Positions 1 to 12,400 of a stretch of 64,000 bases of DNA are shown here, piece after piece. How positions within the stretch are numbered: position 1 is the stretch's first letter; the number at the start of each line of letters is the position of its first letter. Both the position numbers and the translations under genes were made by a program. The notes beneath the pieces were generated by a model. The model was not told the origin of the DNA and ran no database searches. It saw nothing but the letters and a program-made list of their open reading frames with translations. Origin of the DNA: Epinephelus fuscoguttatus (lineage: Eukaryota; Chordata; Actinopteri; Perciformes; Serranidae); contig NC_064758.1 in NCBI RefSeq assembly GCF_011397635.1, forward strand, positions 20,705,013-20,769,012. The letters run 5' to 3'.

Positions 1-1022
1 ATTAATGATTTGCTTCTGTAAATAAAGACTGTTACTAGTCCAGTAATCTATTAACTGGCCCACTGAGAATTAATCAAAATCTTTTTTCTTGGTTAATATT
101 ATTGCAAAGTGAATATCTTTGAGGGATTTTGAGCAATCTGAAGACATAACCTGTTGTAAATTTTGATCACTTTTCCCTACTACTTCTTTCACAGACGAAT
201 GGATAATGACAACACGATTAGTCGCTGTCCTAATGTGAACACTTTTTCCACATCATGCTCTTAAGACAATTAGGAGAAATCTCTGCGATGCCTCCTGATA
301 CCCTGTAAGCCTGTTTTGAATGGCACTGGCGTGAGTCTGTCTGTGAAGAGGGGGATTTTCTTTTTGCTGAATGGCAAGTGTTTGGTTTCCTGTTCAGATC
401 AGCCAGCTTTAAATCAGGTGCTGTGATACTCAGCGTGTGGAGAGTTCCTTCATGTCGGAAGGTCACAGGGAAGGTAGTGCGACAGAGTGGCTGCGAAAGA
501 CTCTCTCAGTCAGGTGAGATGACTTTTTAGCTGACATAGTATATATATTTAGTTTTCCCTCGACAGATTCAAATCTGGTATGTTGTACGTCATCAAAGAC
601 AGTTGCACCTACAGTGATGATAACAGCTATGGCTCGATGTTTGTTTGTCAATTTGGAGAACATCAAAAATGTGGAAGAAGATTGTAGTGAAATTTGCTGT
701 TTTCAATTTAGGCTCTGGGTAAAGCAACTTGAGATCCAGAAATTTTAATAACACCATGAAAGTTTATTCATTTATTCAAATAAACACTATTTTTTCTTCT
801 TCTCAGGAGAGTTATATAATTCCCTGTAGACTTACGGTTAAACAGCCAAAATGTGAAATTCTTTTACTTACCAGAATCCAGTCTGTGAAATTTCTCTTTG
901 CACGTGTACTGAGGTGGATTTTAGATATTTCCAAACATTTTTCAAAGCTTCTTTTAAAAACAATATGTATCCCATGATGGTCTATAATGTCACATTTGAA
1001 GCACATTGGATCCAGCTGCACA
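1..1022. other. Gene-free interval, no recognised element
   Basis: Short open frames occur on both strands, but none shows codon structure, splice context or a family motif. The interval is AT-rich and I see no repeat family in it. By synteny it lies at the far left of the desert that probably separates casz1 (outside the window) from ciroz. Confidence 0.6.
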
Positions 1023-1573
1023 TTAAAGGAATACTGCACCCACAACATGATCATTTGTATATCAGCTACTTACCCTGCATTTTGTTGAATCCATGGAAAA
1101 AAAATTGTTTTTCTTGCGTGCCTTCACTATGAACGAAGAATCCAAGAACTGGGAAAATTATTGATGAATTGTGGTAAATGGGGTCTGCATTAAACAACAG
1201 CAAAACTGAATCAAAACACCTGTTTACAAACTCTCACACAACTCGTGCAGTGTAATCCAAGTCTAATTTATCCAGTTGTATGCTCAGTACTTCCAAACAC
1301 ATGCATTTTTGCTTAAACCTTACTGCATCAAAAGTCTCACACCTGTGCAAAAAAAGGCCAAGGCAAGCGCATTGTTTTAAATAGCAACTTTGCTTCTGCT
1401 ACTTTTACCGCTGCTTTACTTCAAATTGTCTAGTGTTTTCTCAGGTTTAGATTCCTGTCCACTGTGGAGGCATCCAAGAAAAAACAATGTTTTTTTTTTT
1501 ACAGAATTTAACGCAACATGGGATGGGTAATTGGTATACAAATGATCATTTGGTGGATTAGGTATTCCTTTGA
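1023..1573. mobile_element. TTAA-type MITE with inverted ends
   Basis: The left end begins with TTAA followed by AGGAATACTGCACCCA. The right end, read in reverse complement, begins AAAGGAATACC and then matches the left end for about 60 bases, including the shared block ATGATCATTTGTATA. The ends are therefore long terminal inverted repeats. No transposase frame is present, so the element is non-autonomous. TTAA termini are typical of the piggyBac superfamily, which is an inference here because the right TTAA has decayed to TTGA. A diverged left end of the same family lies in a pgd intron near 54.78 kb. Confidence 0.7.
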
Positions 1574-2945
1574 AAGCATTTTCTGTTATTGCAATAAAAG
1601 GACTGTGCAGCCGTGACAGGGGTGCAACTATTTTCTACACGTATTTGAGCCGATACAAAAAGTCTGCAAAGAAAACACATCAATTTTAAAGTCATTCCAT
1701 CCTTTCCAGCAGCTTTAGTTGAACCATGGAGTCAGACAGCGATCATATTTCATGTTCAAGCACTGGTGCCAATGTAGATTTACAAATGTGCCTATATAAA
1801 CCAGGAACCACAAAAAAGCACAAGTCACTGATCTCACAATTACTTAGTCCCCTTGGCCATCCACCCAGTCTTTGAACTCTATCTTGTGAACTGAGAGCAC
1901 CTTCCTCCACTGGAACGAGACGTGGCAACACCACATGATATTGCTCAATCCACTGAGTATTCAAAATTACAATGCGGTCTGTTGCATTTGCCGGAGCCAA
2001 AAAAATATCCTAAAGCCTATCAAAGTCTGATGGCCTAATTTGTCTTGTTGGGGGTCTCACTCAATCCCCAGCATCCAAGTAACACACCGTGCTCTTTCGC
2101 TTAGTACTCCCTCCCAACACATTCAGCCCGAGCCCTCAATTGCTTGTTTAACTTGACACATAATTACTGTGGAAATATTTGTGTATTTTGTACGAGTGCC
2201 ACAGTCTGCATTGCAACCGACTGCCAAGTCCTCACAGCTCCCACTGCAGCTATCGCAGCCAGAATCCCTGATTAAAACAAGATGCTTTCATTTGGGCCAG
2301 CTTTGGAAGAAATCACTCCCAGAGACGGGCCTCTCCCTGCCAAGCCCTACTGCAGTAGGGTTTGCCATGTGTGGCAAAGCTGACATGCTCATTGCACCAA
2401 AAGAGGCTTTTTTTTTTTTTTTTTTTTTTTGGTTTAAACCCAAATGTGCTACTGAATCAAGCCTGCTCCATCAAAGTGGCGCTCTGAAAGACCACAGTGT
2501 AACTCAGTCAGTGCCACTCAGGTCAACATGAAACATTGCTCTTAAAACTGACTGAGTTGTTATTAAAATCCCATGGAGTCTGAGGTCATTTCAGCAATTT
2601 TTCACACAGTGCCCTTTAATTTAATACTTATTTAATAACATTTTATATTAAGATGACGGTAAAATGTGCATGAAATAAGCACTTTTAAGAAAAAAAAGAC
2701 CATCATGAAACCCAAGTAAAGCCCTTAATGTTGCTCCCTAGCCTGCTCTAACATTAATGATTAAGAGTTTTAAGAACATAATTTAAGGGTTTTTACATAA
2801 TCTTATAAATAAAGGGAAAGCTTAGACATTTGCTTCAGAGATTTAAACACACAGTGCATAATTTAGGAAGACTCTCAGTCAAAACGATGACAAAAGATGG
2901 ACTATGGTGTGAAGTAGCGTGGAGTGATGGAGTTGTCGCTCTCAT
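1574..2945. other. Gene-free interval with a T23 run
   Basis: No gene is supported. The clearest feature is an uninterrupted run of 23 T at 2408-2430. The 120-residue open frame that reads through it contains a poly-Phe stretch made by this run and is not a credible gene. Confidence 0.55.
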
Positions 2946-3584
2946 TGTTAAACAACCACACTGACCTGACTCAGGAATCATATTCACAGAGGAGGTTATG
3001 TATTAAAGTTTTATTCAAATTACATTTATTCACGTTCATTAACATCTAATGAAATAGCTGCAACCAATGCTAGCTAACGTTACGTGAACATTAATACAAC
3101 AATAGTGAACAGTCAAGTGGCTCACTAATTTTCCTCTAGAGGTTTTCACAAGTCCAAGATGACACACCCGAATACGAATGAATCAGGGAAATGCATCTGG
3201 GATCCGACTGGACCTGATGATTTTTAAAAATTGAAATAACCGACCTGTTTTTGCCTGATATATTGCAGAGCTGACCTGGTGCATGTCCGAGAGGAGAGAG
3301 TCCTGAGACACGCCCCGGGTCCTGGCTATTTTATGGACCCAACAAACTTGCTAATTAAAGTTGCTACTAAAAATGCCGCTCTGCAAAAAATGTTATTCAT
3401 GTCGGATACCATATACTCTTCTTACCCATCTTACCGTACGAATGTTTAACAATGTTTCAGATGTCTATCTTATGTTGTTTTACAATACTTGTAATTATAA
3501 AATTATAAAATAATAAAACCTCCATGCTCCCTGCGCTCTGCTTCCGGCTGTTGCTGCTGGATGTTTTTTTTCATCTTGCTTTCA

Positions 3585-3960
3585 TCTTTATTTGAAAGTG
3601 GCACATGAAGCCAAAAAACCTTGATTTCTTGATTATAAAATTACTCGGATCCTCCGCACTGTGGGGCCCATAGAGTGAACACACTAGAGACTTACAGAGG
3701 CCGAGTAGCTAACTTCTGGTTTTACTTTAATGAGGATAAAAATGATTTAATCCTGTGACTCTGCTTTTGGGTTGTAACACTAAAAAAATTCATCCAGTGA
3801 TTAACAGACATTTCTTTTACAACGTAAGTCTTTGGGGAAAAGTCTTTTTGGGCCCAGTGGCATAAAGAGATGAACCTGAGAGTTGTAATTCCATGGTTTG
3901 GCCACTAGGGCAAATTTGCTTTGAAGCCCAGTGCTGTTCCTGGGGGCTTGGTTTCCCATG
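3585..3960 (+). repeat. Interspersed repeat family X, partial copy a
   Basis: This stretch shares blocks with 4880-5345 and 24585-25735. The shared blocks are CATGAAGCCAAAAAA, AAATTACTCGGATC, GTGGGGCCCATAGAG, AAGTCTTTTTGGGCC and AATTCCATGGTTTGGCCAC. It has no coding capacity. It is a fragment of a dispersed teleost-type element of unknown class. Confidence 0.6.
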
Positions 3961-4124
3961 TCTCTAACCTGGCACTTCAGATGGTTTGTTGCACACAGTC
4001 TTTGAAGTCCTCACTGGAAACTGTTTGGCAAAGGGCAGGCTTTTAAAAATACTTGGCAGGTGATTGGATGAACCATCTGTCTATCACTGTCTACCTAGAC
4101 TCTCTGTGTCATCACAAACACTCA

Positions 4125-4832
4125 GGGTGCTTTCAGACCTAGAGTTGTCTTGCTTTGGTCCAAATCAGGGACAAATTTTGTTACAAAGTTGCATAATTGC
4201 CTAGAGTTAGTTCATGTTCTCACGGCAGCATTTACAAGCAGACCAGATCAAATGCCTTGTGTGAGAAAGCTGCTCTTGATTGGTCAGAATTTCCATGTGG
4301 GAAAAATCCAAGAAGTAAACAAAACGTTGAAGAAGAGTACACTTGCAAGATAAATGTGACACTTTCTAATGTCACAATGGAGGGACAACTACGCAGGTTG
4401 ATTTTAGCGCTGGTCATCGTGGACTATATTGCTGTCATTGTTCATTTTAGTCAAACCATACAGTTTGAAAATGAGGCGCGGCTCCAACTAGAAAACAATG
4501 TTTTGATGCACTGGATGTATAATGTGCATATTAAGGCAGTACAGGAGGAGGCGCACATTAATAATCCACCAGGACTGTAACTGTTTAACCCAAACAATGC
4601 GTAATGTGACTGCAGTTGGTTCGGATCGAGGTCGGAACGCGTTCTCACCACAAACGAACTGCACCAGAATTCATTTGTAACCAGACCAGGACCACCTCTT
4701 CAAGAAGGTCTCGGCCCGGTTGTTTTGGTGCACACCTGAGTGCGATTGCTGTGTTCACACCTGTCTAAACGAACCACAAACGAACTTGACTTCGATTGAA
4801 CCGAACCAAACAGGGCAGTTGTGAAAGCACCC
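4125..4832. mobile_element. TIR transposon ending GGGTGCTTTCA
   Basis: The left end reads GGGTGCTTTCAGACCT. The right end, in reverse complement, reads GGGTGCTTTCACAACTG, so the first 11 bases of the inverted ends match. An interior stretch (about 4620-4820) repeats AACGAAC/ACCGAAC motifs beside the right end. A 127-residue open frame at 4197-4580 (+) is inside it but resembles no transposase I know. No clear target-site duplication is visible. The element sits between two family X fragments within a larger old element, so it is probably a later insertion. Confidence 0.65.
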
Positions 4833-4879
4833 ATAAAGTAGCTTCTTGTAGCTTTAAATTGTAACCACTGGTGGTTAGG

Positions 4880-5345
4880 ACCATTGATGTATAGAGAGAA
4901 CTGGATATATAGCGTAGGAGGTAGGATCCCATTCAGCTCCATAAAAGTTGCTCAGTGGCATATGACTTCCAGGTATAAAATTACCTGGATCTTCCACTTC
5001 ATGGGGCCTATACAGCAAGCAACCTAACATTTCCTTTTGACGCACCTACTAACAGCTCAGCCTCGGGCTCGCTCACATGAATGACAGTTCATAACTCTAG
5101 ATTCAGCTATTAGGGAAATTTATACTTTTTAGGTCCTAATTATTTTAATAATGGCTATTTAAGTGTTTATACTTGGAGGTTAATGTACCTCAAAAAAGAA
5201 AATTTACTTGCTGATTTACAGATGTCTCTTTCCCGATGTTGGTCTGTGGAAAAAGTCTTCTTGGCCCCAGTGGTCCTGGAAGTTGTACTTCCATGGTTTG
5301 GCCACTACGTTAAATTGGCCTCAAAGCCTGGCGCTGTTCATGGGG
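4880..5345 (+). repeat. Interspersed repeat family X, partial copy b
   Basis: This is a second copy of the repeat at 3585-3960 in the same orientation. It shows ATAAAATTACCTGGATCTTC, CATGGGGCCTATA, CACATGAATGACAGTTCATA and TTCCATGGTTTGGCCACTA. It ends at TGGGGGCTTA, the same point at which copy a ends, which suggests a true 3' border near there. Confidence 0.6.
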
Positions 5346-5605
5346 GCTTAAAAACACAAACACATTACTTGAAGTGTGACAAGATGTATTTTGGTATGAT
5401 CTCGTGATCCCTCAACTCTCATATGATCTCAGTATATCACAAGAATCCAGCTGCCGTGCAAGGTAAGCGTAACTAGTGGGTGTAACGCATTGTTACCTTG
5501 AATAAAATTACAGATTTCTCTGTGTTTGAACAAACTAAGCAAAATATGTAACATAGGTCTGGTAATTTTTAATGCAGAAATGTTACATATTATATTTTAA
5601 GGGGC

Positions 5606-8350
5606 CCAAGGTTATATTAAAGGCTGTGTGCACACATCATTGACAATTAAGGTGTTTATACGGTTTTGCTTTTCATTACCGTCTATGCCTGGAAAATGTA
5701 TTCTGTAGATTCTCATTCATTTCTTTTTTGGCCGTTTTGATCCTTTTCTTTTTGGTCAAACAATATTTATAATATATGTGAATTAATAAGCATTTTTTCT
5801 TTGTGCAATACAAGATTATACAGTAATGCCAACCTGATTTTAATAAAAAAGAGAGGGATAATAGGTGTGATTTAACTGTCCATAAAAGGTTTGATCTTCC
5901 ACTTGTGGCCAGTTTTGTCCACTTCGATCAAAATATAATGTGAAATTATTAATTCATAAATGTCATGAGAATAGACTGTTTATGACAGCTGTGGCTTCGG
6001 AAGGTTAAGGTGAAAAAAACGCTGGGTGAAAATTTCCTCTGACAGGTTGTGAAGTCACTCTCATGTGGCAGTGACTGGACGTCTGAGGAGTCTGGCTGCG
6101 GTGCCAGGTCGACCCGTCAGCTTTGACTCACCAAATCAACAAACTCTGAAGAGTCACTCCAGTTTTCTCCTGACACCTGTCATGCAACTTGAGATCCTAA
6201 TTTGTTTGTTTGAAATTGTTCCTTTGAAGTCCCAAGTTAATTTCTGCGCCAAACAAATACTCTTTCAGCCGCAATAATCTTTCTGTACTGTAAGCTGTGA
6301 AATACAGTAGCACGTTCCGAGCAGCAAAATAAGTAAAACACACCACTTCAATCAATGTTGGGGGCCACTTTCATGTAAATTGGGACCTCATTCACAATAT
6401 CCAAAGCAAATTATCTTCATTAGATTTCCAAAACCATGCCACTGATTTGTCAAGCTGTGAATGATAATGAAGTTGTCTGGTTAATGAAGGGCTGAAGATG
6501 CAGGCTTTCACAATCATGATCATCTTCTATATAACCCTTATGAATATTTAAGGATCTTAATTCTGTATATAATTGCGCACCAAAGCTTGGCATCTCTATA
6601 GACTTCACAAATAAAATATGTAATGGAGGAGACAGACCCAGCTATATATCATTAATCATTGAAATTAATTAACTGGTGATAATATAGGAAGTTACACTTG
6701 CGGGATCCATGGAAAACTGTGAAGAAGGAGCCGTGCGGAAGGTGAAATTGTACATGTGTGATTATTCACAGAAACTCACTTACACTGAGTTTGTTCATGT
6801 TGCTCAGTGTTTGTATCCCGAGGCAAAAGGTAGCTTCAAATTGTTTTTGCTCCAACAGGGGGGAAAAACACGAGTTTTGAACACGCGTGACATGGTCTGT
6901 TTTGCATATAGAAAACTGTTAATTTATGTTCAGGCTGTAGCTTTGGAATACCGTAATGAGGCTCACGTCATTTAAGGGAAATAAATCATCTTTTGTGTTC
7001 ATAACAGTAAACACAGAGAGCAGAAGTGCACATGTGACTCACAGCACAGGGCTGGAAAACAGGAAGTAAATAAGCACCCTCGTATTGTGATCCTACCTGG
7101 TGCCTGTTCCCAGAACAGCTTTGGGAGTAAACCGGAGTGGATTTGAGTGTCATGGTGGAAATCCTCAGTCAAATAAAACAAAGTGGGGCTGCATCGATGC
7201 TCTGTCTTGTTTTATATGATGGCTTGAAATAAATGAACTTTAAATGGAACCTTGGCAGGGACGCGGGCTATTGATCGATTGAAGCAGGAGCTGAAGTTTA
7301 AGGGCACAGCTTTCCCGGGGCTGGGGCTGTAACTGGAGTAATGAAATTGATTAGGCCAGGGGAGGGTGACAAGCCAGTAGAGTCAAGCCCTTGATGTAAG
7401 GAAACAAGAGTGCCATCTAATTGGGGTGTAATATGGGTCTTTAGAGGACATTAAGCACACAAGTGGCGGAAGGGAAGCCACTCTACTGGATGGAGCCAAG
7501 ATGATGTTGCACCGGTGTTATTATTTTGTAATTATTCACTCATCTGATTGGATTATGGGAGACAAAATTGAGAGTCCAGCCAAGGGTCAGCTTATACCCA
7601 AACTGTAGCAGCATTTAAAGCAACCAGCACTCTCTCTGCCTCTTGATAATTCTGTGAAAGAAGACCCGCTCAAAGGGCAAAAAAAACCCAGTGGTTTCTT
7701 AAGTAGTGATGAACATTAAAGGCCCATTCTGCTCTTAAATGGGTAATTTTTCTTCTTTAATCATATTGTTATTTTACCATTGGATGTTTGGCTTTCACTG
7801 AGCAGACTGTAGTGTTTCTGCGTTCACAATCCTCTGCTGAAGTGTGAGATACGCATGTGTGATTTTATAACTTCACAAGTAGCATGAACATGATCTAAAC
7901 CATGCATCATTATTATTTAACCATTCCATATTTTTAATACCGTGTCCATGTCTTCTAAAATTCTGTTGTTTGTTTATAGTACATTTGAATGTCTGTCTTC
8001 ATTTATCGTGTTGTTTTTTAATGCTGTGTGTTGAAGCCAAAGACAATTTTGCTCATTCTTGCACAATAAAGTTCCTGACTAACCAACCAATGACACAAAT
8101 TACACAACTGCAGTGGAAAAAGCCAGCACATAAACGTTTAAAACAACACATATGCGGTGATTTATGGGTTATCATTTTGTTAGTGACGGAGAAGGAATAG
8201 CAGAGCATGTAAGTGTTTATTGAACTTTTTTGTGGACAAACTGGAACAAATGTTTTATTGAAGGAGAGGACATTCACATGTCTACAGTGGATCTTTAAAT
8301 CAGCACCAAACAATATAAAATGTTAGTCTCTCTCCTCATGTGTTTTTGAC
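5606..8350. other. Gene-free, mostly repeat-free interval
   Basis: No gene is supported. The 88-residue frame at 6709-6975 (+) has a fair start context but no recognisable family, no splice partner and no repeat of its codon pattern nearby, so I leave it uncalled. About 7230-7640 is less AT-rich than its surroundings and lacks repeats. It is a candidate conserved non-coding block, which cannot be tested from one sequence. Confidence 0.5.
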
Positions 8351-8357
8351 TTAGTTA

Positions 8358-9480
8358 GGCGCCAACCTCCAGGGCTGAAAAATGAAGCCAACGGTGAAGT
8401 GCCAAAAACTGCAGTTCTTTGAACAGCCACTTGAGGCTGGCTCCAGAAGCCAGTCAGTCCCCATAGACCCCCCCCCCCCCCCCATAAACATGTTTACAGC
8501 CTGGTACAAATAACAGTTTTGGTCTCTATTGCTCATTTCAACATTCATGAAAACTGTGCATGGGATGAATGTTTTTAAAACTCACCTGTTTAAATTTTAT
8601 TAAGGCTTAAAGGTACGCATATTCACGGGCGGGTCCACTTGAGTGACGGGCTGGCTGCGAGGCGTCACTACAGATCCACCCTCCACTCCTCTACAGCAAA
8701 TATGGTCACCTCTGGCTCCAAAAAATCAAGGTGACAAAGGTCAATATGGCAAACTCAAAGATTTAAAACAGTAGTCCACAAACCAACAGTTTACATTACG
8801 GTAAATACGTCCAGTTCCTTGAATGGCCACTTGAAGCTGGCTGGTACAAAAACAGTTTTGGTTTCTATTGCTAATTTTATCCATTTATGACAACTGTATG
8901 GAGGGTGGATTTTTATGTAACTTACCGGTTTAGATTCATTCTAATATGGTCCCTTCTGGCTCTAAAAATCCGAGATGGTGATGACCAAAATGCCAAACTT
9001 AAGGCTTTGAAACAAGAGTCCATAAACTGGTGGATCATGGTGGCTACTTTCATTATTTGCATACAGTCTATTGGTTTTCCCAGTTGAGATGGATTTAATG
9101 ATTTGAAAAGTGCAAAAGTCGTTGTTTTTTTTGTTTTTTTTTAATCTTTATTTTGTTTTTGTTTTTCCTAAAGGTTACATCAAGCAGCAACCTCGGGGGC
9201 TGAAAAATGTGGTGCCAAAAACTGCAGTTCCTTGAATGGCCACTTGAAGCTGGCTGGTACAAAAACAGTTTTTGGTTTCTATTGCGAATTTTATCCATTC
9301 ATGTGTGGAGGGTGAAATTTTATATATAACTTACCTGTTTAGATTGGTCCACATATGGTCCCTTCTGGCTCCAAAAATCCAAGATGGTGACGGCCAAAAT
9401 ACTAAACTTAAGGTCACAAAACAAGAGTCCATAAACCAATGGCTGATGTCATAGTGGCTTATTTCATTATATTTATACAG
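8358..9480 (+). repeat. Three adjacent copies of one interspersed repeat
   Basis: Three same-orientation copies (about 8358-8785, 8805-9085, 9184-9480) share CTGCAGTTCCTTGAATGGCC, ACTTGAAGCTGGCT, GGTACAAAAACAGTTTT, ATATGGTCCCTTCTGGCTC and ACAAGAGTCCATAAAC. Copy 1 is the most complete and holds a run of 16 C at 8468-8483. Copies 2 and 3 share a deletion after GAAGCTGGCTGG and are more alike, consistent with a local tandem duplication after insertion. There is no coding capacity. Confidence 0.75.
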
Positions 9481-12400
9481 TCTCTGTGGATGACATATAA
9501 CCATTGTGTCAACAGCATTCACTATATTTCAGTGTGAGGCAGAACCCAACTGCAGACGCATAAAAAGATTTACTTTTCAAACAAATACAGTCCTGTTTAA
9601 TCAGGACGTCTGGCCATCTTTTGACCCACAAATCAACACATCAGCGCTCACTGGGCCGTCAGTGTTCTGAACTGCAGAGTAACTCTGGCTGGGATCACAG
9701 GGAGTGCAGTGTCCTCTTGCCAACAGAGGCCCTGTCCAGTACAGGGGCATTTATCTCCTGGCCTGAACTGTCTCACTCAACAGGATGGCCAGAAGTTACG
9801 GTGCATTACAAGCACTTAGCGTAGTGATATCAAGGTTCACCTCCGATTTCCAATCTCAGGCCAGAATAGTGGGCTGGGAGGCCGTCATTAAAAAGCCATT
9901 ACATGCCCATATTTCATATACCAGTCTCTCCTATGTTTCAAGGTGTTAAAAGCTCAATGTATATTTCCTCTATATTTAAGCGGCAGGACAACGGAGCAGC
10001 ACATAGCATCTCACTAGCAGCCATTGACCTTGGCCTAGCCAGCCTTCATTAGCTTTTAGACACTTATCAGTCATAACTGGGTTTGTCCTCTCCGCAACGT
10101 TTCCTCCTTCACTTCACTTAGGCTGGAAAATAATGGCTGAAATCCATTTATCTGCCATTTCCAACAAGTGCGTGACATTAACAAATTATCTACTTTTCAC
10201 TAAGTATGGCCAAGGTACCCTCTAAAGGATTCCTCCACTCTGCCGGCCAAGGTCAGACCTTTTTAGAAACTGACTTTTTTTTTTTTTCACCTGAGCTATT
10301 TTCTTTCCTTCCCATCTTTAAATATTCATTCTGCTTTTGCATGCTGGGCTGAGATTTTATGAGCACTATCAGCCATATTTCTCCAAACACACATCTTTAT
10401 TTGTTTTTGATTATTTATGCTCCACTCTGACTTTATAACTCACATCCCTAGGAAAACATTGATCCAAGAGGCAAATGAATCTAATTAGGACCTCTTTCTT
10501 CTGTGCTGAATATTGACTTGTTTTGAAAGGTGCCTCTCCATTTCAAGCGAATGTCTCTGGAATGCTCTGTCCCACTCTCTTTAAGGAAAACTTCTAAATG
10601 CTGATGAGATATTTTTGTCCATAAATGCAATCTATAGTGGCGCCTGGTCGTTCATAATGTATTACATTAATTGCAGGATGTCATCAGTGCACTAATTTCC
10701 AGCTCTCAGGAACTCAAAGGCACCAGTTGTTTTTGCAGTTGTTAAGGGCTTTTCATTCTTTCTTTTTTTTTATATGTCTTTATCTTAAATTTCTTAAACA
10801 TCCATTAAGAGTGGAAAGACGTGTAATCTCTGCAGTGCACTCTGGGGCTCAACCTGTCAATCCAGTCAACAAGGACAGTGAAGGAAGTGATGATGTACCA
10901 TTAGTCAGGAATCATCCGGGCTAAGAAGAATCTTTGTTCTTGACACAGAAAACTTGTGTTCCATCTCGATCAGTGAGGAAATGGGGCCTGGCGAAGCGTG
11001 CGTCGTCTCGCATTTGTCTTGAGTCGCCGTCCCAAGGCACCAGTGCTTGTTCACAGCATTATGCCGCCGGCTTTTGATGTAAAGCCTCTGCATTTTGCCT
11101 TTTCACACAAACCCAAATCTAAAATATTCCGTTGCATTCCATGTAGTTGATTTCTATTTAAAATGGTCATGATTATTTTATTTTGTAACATTAATGGAAG
11201 TACATTTGGGGTGGTGGCGGAGGAGGGGAGGGGGTGGTGGTGAGGCATTTGCAATTCATATTCCCCTGCATGATTACATTAAGAGTATGTTCTGTCATAT
11301 TTGATTAATGCATCATGTTTTCCTTAAAACAGGATTAAAATATGAAAACCGACAGAAATGAAGCTATTACAAAGAATGATCAATTTTTAATAATCTACTC
11401 AAGGAAAAAAAAATGAAGTGCTGCTCAGAAATGCACAGATCAGGATTCTGCAACATTTTGTAATCAGTGTTAGGCTGCAAAAACAAGCTTTGTTTAAGGC
11501 ACAGACACAATTAACATGAAAGGCTGCCAGGCCGAGCTTTTATGGCTTTTATGTTATGAAGCCTGAATTAGAGATATTACTAACAACGGTTGCCAGGTGT
11601 ACGTGTAGTACCACACTGCATGGCACATTTATGTTAAACTGCGCAGATTCTGCTGCTTTATTAGCATGTTTTTGTGTGTGAAAGCTATAAAAAATGTCTC
11701 CTTTTTTTCTGCAACCGGCACAAACTCTTAGTGTATTTCCTGAAGATATCTTTTCAATCTCCCTGTAATTTACACAAGCAATCATAAAGTTTAATGTACA
11801 GTCTTTAATTTCAACGGGTGAACGCAAATGAAAACATAAATAACAGAGAAATACAGGCTTAAATACTGGTAGTGCTGTGAAAAGTACTTTAACTGTCAGT
11901 TTCTTACAAGCGAGTACTACATCATCAGTTGTACCTTTAGATGTGCTCTTTGTTACGTATTCTGAAATACATTTTCAGGAAATGTTCTCTATTAATCTCT
12001 CAAAGGGAGACATTTTTCACACACAAGCAAAAGCTACTACATTCAGTCAGATATTTAACCTTGTAGAAACACAGCAGAAACAGCAGCTCAAGCTCCTTTG
12101 TCAATGTCAATAGCCATTTTTTGAAACAAAGTGTGTGTGTACCGGAATAAACGTGGGCCTCCAATTCCACTGTCAGCCATTTAGCCTGACCATGGGTGAC
12201 TGTGAATTAAAAAGAGGGGCCTTTATGTGCGACCCTGCAGCACAAAAGGCTACATCCATAACTTATAGAGACAGGGAGGCCATTAGCCGCCAGTGCTGGG
12301 CCACCTTTACATAATATGGTGTGTGTGGACTAATCACTGAGCTGAGGAGTCAAACTGCTTTAAGTCCACACTGTATATACACTCCGTCGACATGCAGGGA

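Larger units (their letters stand above)
2950..5605. mobile_element. Composite old transposon, copy 1, with nested repeats
   Basis: The left flank (about 2950-3095, with CATATTCACAG and GCTAGCTAACGTTAC) resembles 16600-16760. The right flank (about 5475-5605, with ACGCATTGTTACCTTGA and GAAATGTTACATATTATA) resembles 17990-18155. Left and right ends also share an inverted TTTTATTCAA-like block. The two loci therefore look like diverged copies of one element. Copy 1 is about 1.1 kb longer because other repeats (about 3585-3960, 4125-4832, 4880-5345) lie inside it. I cannot assign a superfamily. Boundaries are approximate. Confidence 0.45.

Noticed and set aside
6709..6975. 88-codon frame with a fair start context (GGATCCATGG)
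   Set aside because: I recognise no family and see no adjoining exon. It is isolated in a desert, so I did not call a gene.
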